A DNA stretch of 64,000 nucleotides, from the NCBI RefSeq assembly GCF_000499845.2, contig NC_023754.2, positions 6,836,477 to 6,900,476 of the forward strand, written 5' to 3'. The position numbers were made by a program, and so were the translations under genes. This stretch comes from Phaseolus vulgaris. Its lineage: Eukaryota > Streptophyta > Magnoliopsida > Fabales > Fabaceae. Within the stretch, counting starts at the first letter, position 1. Each line of letters opens with the position of its first letter. Below are positions 1 through 10,968 of this stretch, one piece after another. A model generated the notes under the pieces. It saw nothing but the letters and a program-made list of their open reading frames with translations, was not told the DNA's origin and ran no database searches.

Positions 1-95
1 GCGGTTATTCAAATGACGTATTATACTGAAATTTGTGGCGGTTATTAATAACCGTCATATTAAAACCGCCACTTTTTACATGATTTTTTGTAGTG
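1..95. mobile_element. CACTA-like element terminus (rest lies off the window)
   Basis: The stretch ends in TTTTTTGTAGTG, which read on the other strand is CACTACAAAAAATCATG, the terminal motif of plant CACTA (En/Spm) transposons. Just inside it are mirrored GCGGTTATTAATAACCG units, the kind of subterminal inverted repeat these elements carry. Only the terminus is visible, so the target duplication and the element size cannot be judged. It resembles a different CACTA family from the ones ending at 24727 and 51722, whose subterminal repeats are GCCCACGC-like. Confidence 0.5.
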
Positions 96-1008
96 AAGAG
101 AAACGAAAAATATACAAAAATCAATGGTGAACAAGAAGAGAGGAAGACAATGCTTACCAATGGCACGAAGACAATGCAAAGAAGAGAGGAAGAAAAGAGG
201 AAACACAGTTAATGGAGGAAGCACAAAAGAGAAACGAAGCGCAAGTGAAAGGAGCGTGTGAAAACGTAAGTGGCGTGCTTCTGGGTTGGGGTAAAAAAGG
301 TTTCAAGAAGGCGGCTATTTGTAATAGACACATTCTTAAATCAAGCGCTTTGATTTTTTTCTTAAAATTTTTGTTTTTATTTTTTATTTTGTTAGTGTAT
401 TTATTTTAGTTTTATCTTTATGTTTTTTTTTTAGTTTTACTGCATTTATTATTATTATTATTATTATTTGTTTAGTTTATTTATTTTATTTAGTTTTTTG
501 TTTGTTTTTTTTTTTATTTTAGTTTTTATGTTTAGTTTCGTTGTTTTTATTTAGAGTATGCATAGTTTATTTTATTTATTTTAATTAGTTATTTACCATT
601 ACAAGTTTCTCTTTTATTTTTGTTTCAGTTTTATTTTGTTTTTAGTTTTATTATTTTCTTTTATTTAATTTTTTTCATTATTATTTTTATCTTTTTCTTA
701 TTATTTATGAATATTAGTTATTATTATTTATAATATAATAATATTATTAATATTAAACGTATAATTAATATGATTAATTTTTCATATTATTAAAACTATT
801 AAGATCATTTATATTATTGATATTATTTATATTGTCAATATTATTAATATTATGAATATTTGTAATATTATTATAATAATTTAAATATTAATATTAATAT
901 TATTAATAATATTAATAAAAATATTTATATTAATAATAATATTGAATTTGTTTATGGATATAGTTTTGTGCGTAAAAATTGTGGATAATGTAAAATTTAC
1001 CTATAGAT
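96..1008. other. Gene-free, T-rich and AT-rich spacer
   Basis: No convincing gene. From about 340 the + strand becomes a long T-rich tract (TTTTATTTT-like runs), followed from about 700 to 950 by ATT/AAT-rich sequence. The 65-codon reading frame at 212-409 is a by-product of the low complexity. The last 22 bases (987-1008) resemble sequence just after the LINE tail at 4889-4910. Confidence 0.6.
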
Positions 1009-1134
1009 AGAAATTCGTGGGTAATAATCTGTAGGGAATGTGGAAGTAAATAGTTTTAAATATTATTTGTTCGTTGTCTAATCAGGGTGGAGTAACTACG
1101 AGAAGGATGTGGAAGGAAAGGAGAAAGGTAGTTA

Positions 1135-1787
1135 ATGAAGATAATTAGTCTGAATATAAGAGGGGCGGGAGGCATAGTAAAAAGGAATTATGTAAGGGAT
1201 TTGATCAGCAGGGAACAAGTGGATATGGTGTGTTTACAAGAAACAAAGTGCTCGGAGTTTAGTAGGGAGAAGGTGTGTCTTCTTTGGGGAACCAATGAAA
1301 TAGAATGGGTGGAAAACAAAGCAACAAATAAAGCAGGGGGTGTGCTTACGATGTGGAGTAATAAGTCGTTCCAGCTTTCCAGTTTCGTAAATGGGAGAAA
1401 CTTTACTGTATTAGAGGGTTTTTGGAAGAGAGGAAATGGTGCACACATAACCATTGTGAATATTACTGTACTGGCTCTCTAAGGGAAATGAAAGAGATGT
1501 GGATTGAGGTTGGTGTTTTCAGACAGGGGCAACTTTCAAAGGCATGGTGTATCATTGGGGATTTTAATTCCATAAGAAGGCAGGAGGAAAGGAAGAGTGT
1601 GATGTCGGATTATGACTATTCTAGAGAAATAAAGGGTTTTAATGAGATTATTGAAAGTTCAAAATTGGCGGATATCCCTTTGGCGGGCAGAAAGTTTACT
1701 TGGTTCAAACCCAACGGATTGGTGAAGAGCAGAATAGACAGGGTACTAGTTTCTAAAGAATGGTTGGATCTGTGGCCTAACAGCTAA
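1135..1787 (+). pseudogene. LINE ORF2, N-terminal endonuclease domain (frameshifted)
   Basis: This encodes an endonuclease/exonuclease/phosphatase-fold domain, which in LINEs nicks the target DNA to prime reverse transcription. The start KIISLNIRGAGG is the typical plant L1 opening, followed by DMVCLQETK (the metal-binding Glu strand), IIGDFNSI (the catalytic GDFN strand) and RIDRVLV. The frame shifts near 1455-1475: the first 110 or so codons are in one frame and the rest in the frame opening at 1422. An in-frame TAA at 1785-1787 then separates it from the RT part. The conserved SNHC motif lies beyond that stop in the same frame, so the two ORFs were once continuous. Confidence 0.85.
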
Positions 1788-1847
1788 CAATTCGTTCTAA
1801 GAAGATCGATCTCAAATCATTGTGCAGTTATTCTGAAGGAAGTCTCA

Positions 1848-3767
1848 GTGGATTTGGGTCTGAAACCGTTTAGGTGCTTGGACGTGTGGCAGAGAGATAG
1901 TGGATTTAAAGAGTTCGTGAGATCGAGCTGGGTTTCGTACAAGGTGGTTGGAAGAGGAATTTTTGTGTTCAAAGAAAAGTTGAAAAGATTAAAAGCAGAT
2001 TTAAAGGTGTGGAACAAAGAAGTCTTCGGGGATGTGAATCAGACCAGTAAGGAAATCCAACAGAGGTTAGATGAGCTAGACTTGCGCGATGACGATGACG
2101 GGTTAGATGATTTAGAAAGAGAAGAAAGAAAGTCCCTTTTTGCCAAGCTTTCCGTCTCTAAGTCTAAACAAGAGGCGATTTTGTTTCAGAAAGCAAGACA
2201 AAGTTGGATTAAGCAGGGGGATCTTAATACGAAGTACTTCCACTCTTCGGTAAAATGGAGGAGGGCAAGGAATCAATTGCACGGGATTTTCGTCAATATA
2301 AAATGGAGTGACAATAAGGAAGAGGTGAAGAATAAGGTAAGTGAGTTTTTTGAAGAAAGGTTTGCTAGGAAAGATGTTTGCCAGGTCATACTGGATAAGG
2401 TGGATTTTAATTCCATCTCTGAAGTAGACAATGAGATGCTAGTTGGTGAGGTTTCAGAAGAAGAGGTGAAAGCAGCGATTTGGGGGTGTGATAGTTCAAA
2501 GAGTCCCGGCTCGGATGGTTTTAACTTTGGTTTTATAAAATCTTGTTGGGACATTCTAAAAGAGGATGTGGTGTTGGCAGTTAAGGATTTTGCATGTTAC
2601 GACAGTTGGCCAAGAGGTTCGAATGCGTCTTTTCTTTGTCTAATTCCAAAAGTAGAAAATCCTCAACAGCTAGGGGAGTTTAGACCTATTTCTTTAGTAG
2701 GTTGTCTGTACAAGATCATTTCTAAAGCGTTGTCCTTGCGTTTGAAAAAGGTGATTGGAAAAATTATAGACGCTAGACAGTCGACTTTTCTTGAAGGAAG
2801 AGGTTTAATGGACAGTGTGCTAGTTGCGAATGAGGTTTTGGAAGAGTACAAGAGAAAAAGGAAGAGTTATGTGGTCTTCAAAGTCGATTACGAGAAGGCT
2901 TACGACTCGGTGAATTTGGATTTTCTATACTATATGCTAAGGAGGTTGGGTTTTTGTGATCGTTGGTTTCAGTGGATTAAGGGATGTTTAGAGTCAGCTT
3001 CGGTTTCTGTCCTTGTAAATGGGAGCCCAACGAGAGAGTTCTTCCCTAGAAGGGGTCTTCGTCAGGGAGATCCGCTAGCTCCTTTTCTATTCCTCATTGT
3101 TGCAGAAGGGTTAGTTGGGGTGGCAAGGGTAGCAGAGGAAAAGAAGTTGATCGACAATTTGGAGGTTGGGAAGGATAAAGTAAGGGTCAATATGTTACAA
3201 TACGCAGATGATACTTTGCTTTTCTGTGAAGCAAACGTCAAAAGCGTGTTTAACATCAAGGCGATTTTGCAATGTTTCCAGCTTTCTTCTAGGTTAAGGG
3301 TTAATTTCGGGAAGAGTAGGATTGGAGGGACAGGGTTGGACCAGGTAATGCTCCAGCGGTTCGCATCTATTCTTAACTGCGAGACGATGGTTGTTCCTTT
3401 TATATACTTGGGTATGCTTGTCGAAGGGAGTCATAAAAGAGGGGATTTTTGGAATGGGGTGATTGAGAAGGTACAGGCTAGATTAAGCAGATGGAAGGGA
3501 AGATGTTTGACTATGGCCGAGAGGATTTGTCTGATTAAGTTCGTGCTCTCCTCTATTCCGTTATTCTATATGTCTTTATTTAAATTGCCCTCGGGGGTGG
3601 CTGGAAAGTTGATTCGGATGCAAAGAAGCTTCCTCTGGGGGTGGGGTGCAGAAGGAAGGAAGATGGCATGGGCTTCCTGGAGTCAGGTATGTAAGCCTCA
3701 CAAGTACGGGAGGTTGGAGGTTGGGGTCGACCGAGAATGGCCTTTGGAAGGAGATCCTTGTGTCTAA
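1848..3767 (+). pseudogene. LINE ORF2, reverse transcriptase domain
   Basis: A 639-codon open frame that copies LINE RNA into DNA at the nicked target. After a linker, the RT domain runs from about residue 260 (FLCLIPKVENP, then EFRPISLVGCLYKIISK) through YEKAYDSV (motif A) and GLRQGDPLAPFLF to YADDTLLF, with the catalytic YADD at about residue 452. These are the hallmark blocks of plant non-LTR reverse transcriptases. The frame is lost near 3700-3720, and downstream sequence continues in other frames (3646-4083, then 4093 onward). The first methionine is not a true start, because the same frame runs back through a stop into the endonuclease. Confidence 0.9.
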
Positions 3768-4676
3768 ATATGGAAGATGGAGAAGTTTGGGAGAGGAAGG
3801 AAAAGGTAGGAGGTGTTCTCTCTGGTGGAAAGATTTGAAAGAGGTGGGGTTCTCGGAGGGGTGGGGAAGAAATTTCGCAGACAGTTTCATGTGGAATATA
3901 GGGGAAGGGAAGGATATTCTTTTTTGGAAGGATAGGTGGTTGAACGGCGAGTCTTTGAAGAGTTCATTTCCAAGATTGTTTTCTATTAGTTCTTCCAAGA
4001 ATGCTAAGTTGTCAGAGCTTGGCTCTTGGTCGAACGGAGAGTGGGTCTGGCAGTTATTTTGGAGAAGACTGTTTTTTGAGTGAGAGAAGTCGATGGCGGA
4101 GCAGTTGCGTCAGCTTCTGCTTGAAGCTCGAGTTGTTTCGGGAGAGGTGGATGAATGGATTTGGAAGGGAGGGGATTCCCAATCTTTTTCGGTTAATTCT
4201 GCCTATAATCTTGTTAGAAAGGATAAAGAGTCAATTTTTCGCCAATTTTTTGTAATCTGTGGAAGAGCAAGGCAGTTCCCTCTGCATCACTTATTGCTTG
4301 GAGGTTGTTGGAAAACAAACTCGCTACCAGGGCAAATTTGAGTAGAAGAGGGGTTTTGGTGGATAGCTCGATGTGTGGTTTGTGTGGGTTGGAGGAAGAG
4401 TCTTGTTGCCATTTGTTCTTCGACTGCATTTTTGCTAGGCGGGTTTGGGGTTTGTGTCATAGGTGGCTTGGGGTTTCGGTTGTGTCCCAAATTGAGCCAA
4501 AGTGTAACTTTGATCAATTTAGGTTGAGCTGTGCTTCAGAAACGGTTAATAATGTCTGGAACACAATTTGGGTTGGGATAGTAAGCGAATTATGGAAGCA
4601 CAGGAATAACATTATTTTTAAAAGAGGAGTGGGGGATGCTTTTGAAGTTTTTTCTTTGGTACAAGTAAAGGTCTGA
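3700..4676 (+). pseudogene. LINE ORF2, C-terminal thumb and zinc-finger region (three frames)
   Basis: This continues the LINE ORF2 in successive frames. It holds the MWNIGEGKDILFWKDRW motif, the stretch linking RT to the zinc finger in plant LINEs. A TGA stop at 4081-4083 is followed by EWIWKGGDSQSFSVNSAYN. After another frame change comes MCGLCGLEEESCCHLFFDC, the CX2C...HX4C zinc finger of the zf-RVT family. The C-terminal WGLCHRWLG and HRNNIIF words are also family-typical. There are two or more frameshifts and one in-frame stop. Confidence 0.8.
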
Positions 4677-4879
4677 CTGTGGGTTTCTATTAACTGTAGG
4701 TCAGTCTCGTTTTCCTTTTCTGACTGGTGTTTAGAACCTTTGGTTTGCATGAGGCTAATAACTTGAGTTTGGCTTGTTTTGTAAGTCTGAAGGTTTTAGG
4801 TTGGTATGTGTACAAGGGTTGAACCATCCCTGAAACAGTTCCTATTTATTTATTTTTTATTGTCGATAAAAAAAAAAAA

Positions 4880-5746
4880 TCATTAGAGAATGTCAAATTT
4901 ACTTATAGATTCAAATATGTTATTTCATCTTTTATGATTCTTATTTATTTATCTTTGGACAAGTGTTTTTTTAGTTGTTTCTCTTTAGATAGACCAATGA
5001 GTGTAATACTAATATATATCTAACCCTATCCTTTTTAAAGTAGAATAATAAGAAAAATATTTATTTTCATATTCTTTGTCTTATTTTTTTTCTCTTTTTG
5101 TTAATCTTAGTTCTTATTTTATATTAATTTCCTGTTGTATAATAAAGAAAAGTAAGAACTTCAATTTTTTGCACTTCTCTTAAAAAATTAACTTAATGTT
5201 GAAATGCTTGTATGCTTTTCCATAAAATATGAGAGTATGGATTATCAGTATTGTAGCTTGGTGTTGTCACTGAGAATATATATGATTTCCTCCCGTTCCA
5301 TGTTAAGGCCAACTAAATATTCAGTCTCTAGATGATCTAACCTTTGTATAGTATATTAAGAGAATTTTCAACGCATATATAGAACACCTATCTCCTAGCA
5401 AGGGAAGAGCCACAGTAGTTTTACAAGGACCAATGAGAAATACTAACTTCAAATTATTTAAAGAATAAACAAATCTAGATGTATAGTTATCAATAATTAA
5501 CATATTTGCTCCATAAGAAAAAGTGTCAAATTATAATGAATTTATTTGCTCATCAAACTTAAACAAAGAACATAAATCCAAGTACAATAGATAAAGTAAA
5601 TATTAGCAATGATTTTCTGTTTTACAGTAAACTAAGAGTAACAACTTGTTTTCTTTTTCATTTCTCATAAGAAAATTAACTCAACTAGAATAGGGAGCCT
5701 AGCACAAATAGAAACCACAATGCTAACACGGCAAACAAATAGGCCA
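4880..5746. other. SAUR-cluster spacer repeat
   Basis: No gene is seen. Much of this stretch recurs elsewhere in the window. 4970-5380 (AGACCAATGAGTGTA, CCATGTTAAGG) resembles 40990-41400, and 5370-5600 resembles 52100-52330. The copies look like duplicated SAUR flanking DNA. Confidence 0.6.
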
Positions 5747-5905
5747 TTTTTGTTCCCTGTATCTTACTTGACCCATCTTTCATTCGTATATTTGTTCAGT
5801 AAAGCTGAGGAAGAGTTTGGATATGGTAATCCTATGGGTGGTCTTATAATTCCATGCAGCGAAGATATCTTCCTAAATATAACTTCACACTTTAATTTAC
5901 TATAA
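5747..5905 (+). pseudogene. SAUR pseudogene, 5' end missing
   Basis: The reading frame gives the C-terminal half of a SAUR protein: [33 protein letters not shown], then ITSHFNLL and a stop. This corresponds to about residue 42 onward of the intact 92-residue copies. The N-terminal half with the [12 protein letters not shown] motif is absent, and the upstream in-frame ATG at 5720 gives unrelated residues. No functional product is expected. It lies about 970 bases upstream of the intact gene at 6877 and in the same orientation, as expected of a tandem array. Confidence 0.85.
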
Positions 5906-6656
5906 TCTAACACTGTAGAAGACTGGCAGATTTCTAGTGAGATTTTGTACAATAGGCATCTTCTCTCTTTGTGAAGATCACCCTTGTTAGAAATAATACA
6001 AAAAAAAATTCTATAATGCTGTGACAAACTTGTTCCTTTTTGTCTATGTTTCATGACAACGAATTCAACTACTGATGTAGCTCCTGAGTTTTTATTTTAT
6101 TTTTCTGTTCATAATAGTTACACCCACAATATTCACTTCCTCAGCATGAGAAGGTTGTTTTGCTATAAGAAAAAAGACTTCGGTGTTGTCTTAGAGATGG
6201 CTTCAAATGAATAGGAATTTCAATGATGGACATGCTTTTGAGATTATGGCTAACACATTTATCCACTTCAAGTTAAAGACATCAAGAAAGGTCAAACCAA
6301 ATGCTTGTTCATTGATTATCCTACTATATAGCTCTTTCAATGATGGACATGCTTGGACATCTCATTAATAAATGACAGCTATTGATGTCAATCACGTACC
6401 CACTTGTATAAGAGAAGAGAAACCAATGTCTAAACCGTGAGTTTTCTCAAATTTAAATGGAGGTAAGAAGAGAAGTGAAATTCAATACAAGTTCATGCGA
6501 CACTATATATGAACCATAGTCTTGAAAACTGACATCTGAACTTCCATAAACGAAGCTGGCAGTCCTATCCATGCATAATCAATGTCAACATCATGCCACT
6601 ACATTTTCATTTTGCCTATACATGTGAGACTCCTCTTAGACATTACCACATGCCCT
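5906..6656. other. Upstream region of the SAUR gene at 6877
   Basis: No gene is seen. 6190-6656 is nearly identical to 33790-34270 and related to the upstream regions of the copies at 26493 and 29630. The array therefore duplicates with at least 700 bases of 5' flank. Confidence 0.7.
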
Positions 6657-6746
6657 TGTCTCTCAGTTGCTCCCATCATTATTATCTCATAATCTTTCAC
6701 CAATAATTCAAGTACCCTTCTTACATAAGCTCTATCTATATATATT
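6657..6746 (+). promoter_or_regulatory. SAUR promoter: AuxRE and TATA box
   Basis: TGTCTC, the core bound by auxin response factors, lies at 6657-6662. A TATATATATT box lies at 6737-6746, about 131 bases before the ATG. The same pair, at the same spacing, precedes the twin gene at 34494. That auxin induces this gene is an inference from the motif and the family. Confidence 0.6.
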
Positions 6747-6876
6747 CACGGTTACAAGCATTTTGGAACCAACACAAATCATTCACATCTTGAAGAAACA
6801 AAATTCATAAGCCTCAGCTCTCAAGCTCTTTTCATACCATTTTGTTATCAAGTCTGAGCAAATATACAACACAAGA

Positions 6877-7155
6877 ATGGGCTTTCGTTTACCTAGTATC
6901 AGAAGGACATCATTCGCAGCAAACCAAACATCTTCTAAGGGTATGGAGGTGCCAAAGGGTTATCTTGCAGTGTACGTTGGAGAGAAAATGAAGCGATTTG
7001 TGATCCCCATATCATACTTGAGCCAACCTTCATTCCAGGACATGTTGAGTGAAGCAGAGGAAGAGTTTGGATATGATCATCCCATGGGTGGTCTTACGAT
7101 TCCTTGCAGTGAAGATGTCTTCCAAAGCACAACTTCACACTTGAATAGGCATTAA
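6877..7155 (+). CDS. SAUR family auxin-induced protein, 92 aa
   Basis: Small auxin-up RNA protein. In this family the products inhibit PP2C.D phosphatases, which keeps plasma-membrane proton pumps active and promotes cell expansion. The ORF is intronless and 92 codons long, normal for the short legume SAUR type. It opens with [10 protein letters not shown], followed by the SAUR core from about residue 22: [45 protein letters not shown] and TIPCSEDVF, ending SHLNRH. The start is fixed by the family-typical MGFR opening and a purine at -3. The protein is identical to that of the gene at 34494 and differs by one residue from that at 26493, which points to recent tandem duplication. Its promoter and 3' flank are duplicated too. 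Confidence 0.95.
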   Translation: MGFRLPSIRRTSFAANQTSSKGMEVPKGYLAVYVGEKMKRFVIPISYLSQPSFQDMLSEAEEEFGYDHPMGGLTIPCSEDVFQSTTSHLNRH

Positions 7156-7629
7156 GTTTTGTATTATAGAAGTCTGACACAGAATTGAAGAGCCATTTTT
7201 TCATAGGCATCTTCTCAATTTGTAAACATAACTCCTTTTTGAGTAATAGGAAAAATTCGATTATAGTAATATTGTTGCTCCTTTTTATTTGTTTGATGAC
7301 AACGAATTCAACTACTCAAGAGGCCCCTCTGTGTTAACTGTTTTTTGGATTGCAAATATTAACATCAACATGTAGAAGGAGGGTTTCTTGCTATAAAACA
7401 ATAGCAAGACGTGGCTGTCCTTATGAATTTCAAACAAATGGTTCCTAGCATGGGAAGAACAACAATATTTTTACTAGAACCAACTTGAAAGATTAGTTTA
7501 AGTGGAGTGAAGTTAAATTTTGGGTTAACTTTGGAAACCCTTGAATAATACCAGCCTACTTCCATAGTCAAAACCCTTTTTTCTCATACCATTTATTGAT
7601 GGCTTATCTCAAGTAATGATTTTGTATGA
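7156..7629. other. SAUR 3' flank
   Basis: No gene is seen. This is transcribed 3' region and spacer shared with the 3' flanks of the copies at 26493, 29630 and 34494 (for example AAGAGGCCCCTCTGTGTTAA near 7317-7336). Confidence 0.6.
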
Positions 7630-8186
7630 CTTTTTTTTGTTATATAGATTTAGTTCGCAACAAAATGCTCAATGTTTTTATACCAGATACATATTATTAA
7701 ATATAATTAGATATTATTAGGTAGTATGAGATATTATAAATATTTTTAGATATTTGATATTTATGTAATGAACTTAGACCATATATTTTTTTTCCTTATG
7801 TGTTCAATATATGTAAGGGATTTACCTTATTCTTTTCTTTATTTTAATATGGTATCTAGAGCATAGGGTTAGGGTTCAATTTTTCTTGGTGAACCCATTG
7901 TTCATTGGAATTTTCCAGCCATCGTCCCATCGCCTCGCTGGAGCCGCCACCGCCGCCTCGCTGAAGTCGCCACTGGACCCTTGTCGGTGTAGCCGCCGGA
8001 ATCTCGCTGAAACCTCTATCGGAGTCACTGCCGGAATCTCGCCGAAATCTCCGTCGGAGATGCCATTAGAGCTTTCATCTTTACTATTGACGCCAATTGA
8101 CTAGTGTCTGGATTTGTCCTTGTCCTTTATGGCTCCTTCTGCTTTCGTGGCCATTGTGGCTTCTTCTGCTGCCGCTGCCACTATGT
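7630..8186 (+). mobile_element. Copia-type retrotransposon 5' fragment (LTR end, PBS, leader)
   Basis: TGGTATCTAGAGC at 7850-7862 is one base away from the primer-binding site complementary to initiator-Met tRNA, so sequence before it should be the end of a 5' LTR. After the leader comes MAPSAFVAIVASSAAA, whose coding sequence recurs at 27100-27150 as the start of a copia gag. The fragment stops at 8186, and the gag continuation found at 27150 is missing. The outer LTR boundary is only approximate. Confidence 0.55.
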
Positions 8187-9120
8187 GATAACTTATGATC
8201 CTCGACTTTCCGGTATCTATCTCCACGAATAATTTTATCTTCATTGTGATCAAATTGTTTTTTGAATAGTTTCAAATAAGGTTTTTAAAACCTTTCTTCA
8301 TTCTTCTGCATTTTATCTTCTCCTACTCTTTCCTTGGCCGATTGTAGCTATTCTCCCTGTACCATCTGCTGGCAGTTCCAACTCTGACAACCCAAACTAT
8401 AGCAACCACCATAGTTAAATCTCATCTTTCATTTTTCTAAAAATTTCGTATCTCTTATTCTTGTTTTTCTTCTGTTTTTTTAAGTTATTGTCACCTTTTT
8501 TTTCTCATTTTTCAGATTTTCTTTTACCATTATTAACTATTATGATTAAAGATTATTGCAGCAAACATTTGTTTGCTGGACTCGAGTCCAACCGTGAATG
8601 ACATATGGAATTTGGATATTACTAGTGTATACTGCTTATACTTGGTCCACACAACAATACACAAGGATTGGGAGATTAATTTGTGATTGAATGAACATAT
8701 ATCCTTCTTTCAGGTTGCTTTTTAGTAAATCAAAGGCTTGTTGGATTTTGCAATCTATACTAGTAAATATTTCCTCTATGCTAAGTCACAATGTTGGAAA
8801 TGCATTAACAAGTGCTATCTTTATCCGTTTATTTCACTATAGTTGCTTTCGACTGAAAATTACAAATTTCTGTTTTTTCTATTTTTATTAATGTACTTAT
8901 GGTTACTTTGTAGATTTACTACTGTAACCATTAGTAATTCTACACCAGAAATATTGCTATACCAAAGATCATGTCTCTGTTGGTATTTTTTTTTATAATT
9001 TCTTTATTATATGGGGAGTTCTGTCAGCAGTTCTTATTCTTTGTAGTAACTGAAAACGAGACAGTTCATTCTTGACCTTTCTGGTTCAATTATCTGCTTT
9101 CTGACCATGTGTTGCCACAG
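8187..9120. other. No gene recognised
   Basis: AT-rich DNA with no recognisable coding, RNA or transposon-terminal signal. The only longer frame (8691-8891) has no family resemblance. Confidence 0.5.
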
Positions 9121-9582
9121 GGAAGATATGATATTATGAGGAATTACATGCCTAAAGTTGGTTCTCTGGTCCTTGACATGATGTTCAGGACATGCACTGT
9201 ACAGGTATAGATGCGATGATTTGCAAGCTGGCTTTTAACAAAGCCATCCTAATTTAAATGTGGTGAAAACAGTATCTTTTGACACAATATAAGCTTCTCT
9301 GATACTGGATAGTAATATATTTTTGCTTTTAATTTATAGGTCAATCTGGACTTTAGTTCAGAACCAGACATGATCACTTGACAACTATATTTCCTGAGGT
9401 TAGTTTCTGTTGATTTGACATTTTAGTTGATAAAATATTTCTTTTCAATTGATTTGCTTCATTTTCCTAGTTGTGTTATTACAAACCATTTTTCTTTCCA
9501 CGTCAGGCTGAAGAGGTATTTGAAGATGTGAGGTGCTGATGCAGGGCCTTGAAGAAGGTTATGTGCATTACCAGCACTTTGG
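9121..9582 (+). pseudogene. GSH1: Glutamate-cysteine ligase (GSH1) gene fragment, three dead exons
   Basis: Glutamate-cysteine ligase makes gamma-glutamylcysteine, the first step of glutathione synthesis in plastids. Exon 9121-9204 (after CCACAG, before GTATAG) reads [20 protein letters not shown], closely matching plant GSH1. Exon 9340-9398 starts VNLDFSSEPDMI, then jumps to DHLTTIFPE, which in GSH1 lies far downstream, so an internal deletion has fused two exons. Exon 9507-9582 reads RLKRYLKM, stop, GADAGP, stop, RRLCALPALW. The stops replace Arg and Trp codons. The exon order matches the parent gene and introns are still present, so this is a genomic capture rather than a cDNA copy. Not functional. 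Confidence 0.85.
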
Positions 9583-9753
9583 GTGAGTGGCCTTTTTACC
9601 AGTTATCCATTATGTTTGTAGTCACTTAGCCTTTTACATTTGGAAGTTCATTGTATTACTTGTCCAAAACTCACATAAAAAATGGCTCTTATTTTCTGAT
9701 TTCCCCTTTGTTATTCTGTACCAGGCTTCAACTATTTACTTATTTCTTTATAG

Positions 9754-9948
9754 GTGATGCGAAGCATAAGAGACAACATCACAGAGGAAGATTTGTTGAA
9801 TGAAATAAGTGAGATTATCCGCCTTCCAATGTATGCTGACAGGATAAGAAATGACAGTAAAGCAAATCAGCATGCGAATGTGGCAAGGCAAGGTGATTGG
9901 TGGTGGTTAGATCACATCTTTTCATTGGTGGCAGTGCATGACATCTAG
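9754..9948 (+). pseudogene. Unidentified exon fragment (RLPMYADRIRN...DWWWLDHI)
   Basis: A 64-codon open stretch begins right after a good acceptor (TTTCTTTATAG) and ends at a stop. It reads EEDLLNEISEIIRLPMYADR, then a hydrophilic linker, then GDWWWLDHIF. Its amino-acid composition looks like real coding sequence, and it sits 170 bases after GSH1 exons, but it is not part of GSH1. I do not recognise the family. It may be the last exon of a second captured gene. Confidence 0.45.
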
Positions 9949-10968
9949 TGAAAACAAGATCAAGTGTATCTGCTGATATTTATCTCTGGGGTTTGTATGA
10001 AATTGTATTGGCTTTGGCTAATAGGTATCTTGGCTAAAAGTTGCTTATATTGTGTAATTAGTTAGTTGTTGCGGTAAGTGCTGCTGTGCTGAGTTGGTAC
10101 GGCTCAAATTCCGACCTGAATCCATTTCCTAAGGTTGTCCAGATCAAGAGAGTTAGGTTTAGAATATCAATGTATCACTGGATGAGGTGTGAAGATGCTT
10201 AACCTTGCTAAGTATATCTGATGTTAAGGATGATTTGTTCTAATACTATTTTCCTCAACTCAAGTCAGAATCACCACAAACGAATCAACTTTGCTCCATT
10301 AGCCGATGCAATTCAGACTCTCTTTTAAATGAGGTATAAACCTGTTGCAGATGGCTTATGTGACTCTGATCATTCTGCATATTTGACTTATTTGCTCAAT
10401 ATGTGTGTGTGGGTGTTTATGTAACCATGCTTTTGGTTGTTAGCACCACATTTGTTATTACAAATTCATCATTTCTCAACGAGGCCTTTTGCAGTTATTT
10501 TTGCCTGTAATGAGTGGCTTGGCCATGCTATCCATCTATTTGTTTGCCAATTTAGTTGTTGATCTTTTCCTACATGTGATAACTTGGATACTCCCTGTAT
10601 TGGATGATGTCTCTTTACCTTGTAGATTGCTAAAGCGGCTCTAGTTCCAGACACAAGTTATATTGCCAAGCCAGCTGTGTCAGTACCATGTAGTTTATAC
10701 CAATACACTTAGGGTATCCTAGAATATCTCAATATATTGTTGAATCAATTAATTGTGTAATTGCGAAACAATCTTAGGAATTGTTTGCTACATTACCTTA
10801 TTTCTTCCCTTATAGGCTTAGGCTTTGTAGTAGCAATGCTATGCTATTCCTCTTCAAGAAGAGATTGTAATTTTTGCTTAATCTCCCAAAGTTTCAATAC
10901 TAACGTTGAAGATATCATCATCAATGCAGGGGGTCTAATTTTCAGTAGCTTTCTTGGACATTAATATT
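9949..10968. other. No gene recognised; intron-like DNA
   Basis: T-rich sequence with the look of intron or captured flank. Short frames at 10469-10654 (-) and 10761-10964 (+) have no recognisable family features. Confidence 0.45.

Larger units (their letters stand above)
1009..4879 (+). mobile_element. L1-type LINE retrotransposon, decayed, with poly(A) tail
   Basis: The order is endonuclease (1135-1787), reverse transcriptase (1848-3767) and a C-terminal CCHC-type zinc-finger region (about 4290-4676). This is the ORF2 order of plant L1 elements. The 3' end is a 12-base A run at 4868-4879 preceded by GTCGATAAA. No ORF1 precedes the endonuclease; only about 125 bases separate it from the proposed 5' end. 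A 22-base segment at 987-1008 recurs with two mismatches at 4889-4910 and may be a decayed target duplication, which would set these ends. The element has at least two frameshifts and several in-frame stops, so it cannot move on its own. Confidence 0.85.

Noticed and set aside
212..409. 65-codon frame near the left edge
   Set aside because: It ends in a run of Phe and Leu from a T-rich tract, with no family resemblance and no splice or promoter support.
7186..7225. SAUR mRNA-instability (DST) element in the 3' flank
   Set aside because: CATAGGCATC...TTTGTA loosely recalls the ATAGAT and GTA blocks, but the GGA block and proper spacing are not seen, so I do not call it.
8175..8186. CACTATG as a left CACTA terminus
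   Set aside because: The word belongs to the copia gag reading, also present at 27150. It is not CACTACA and has no subterminal repeats after it.
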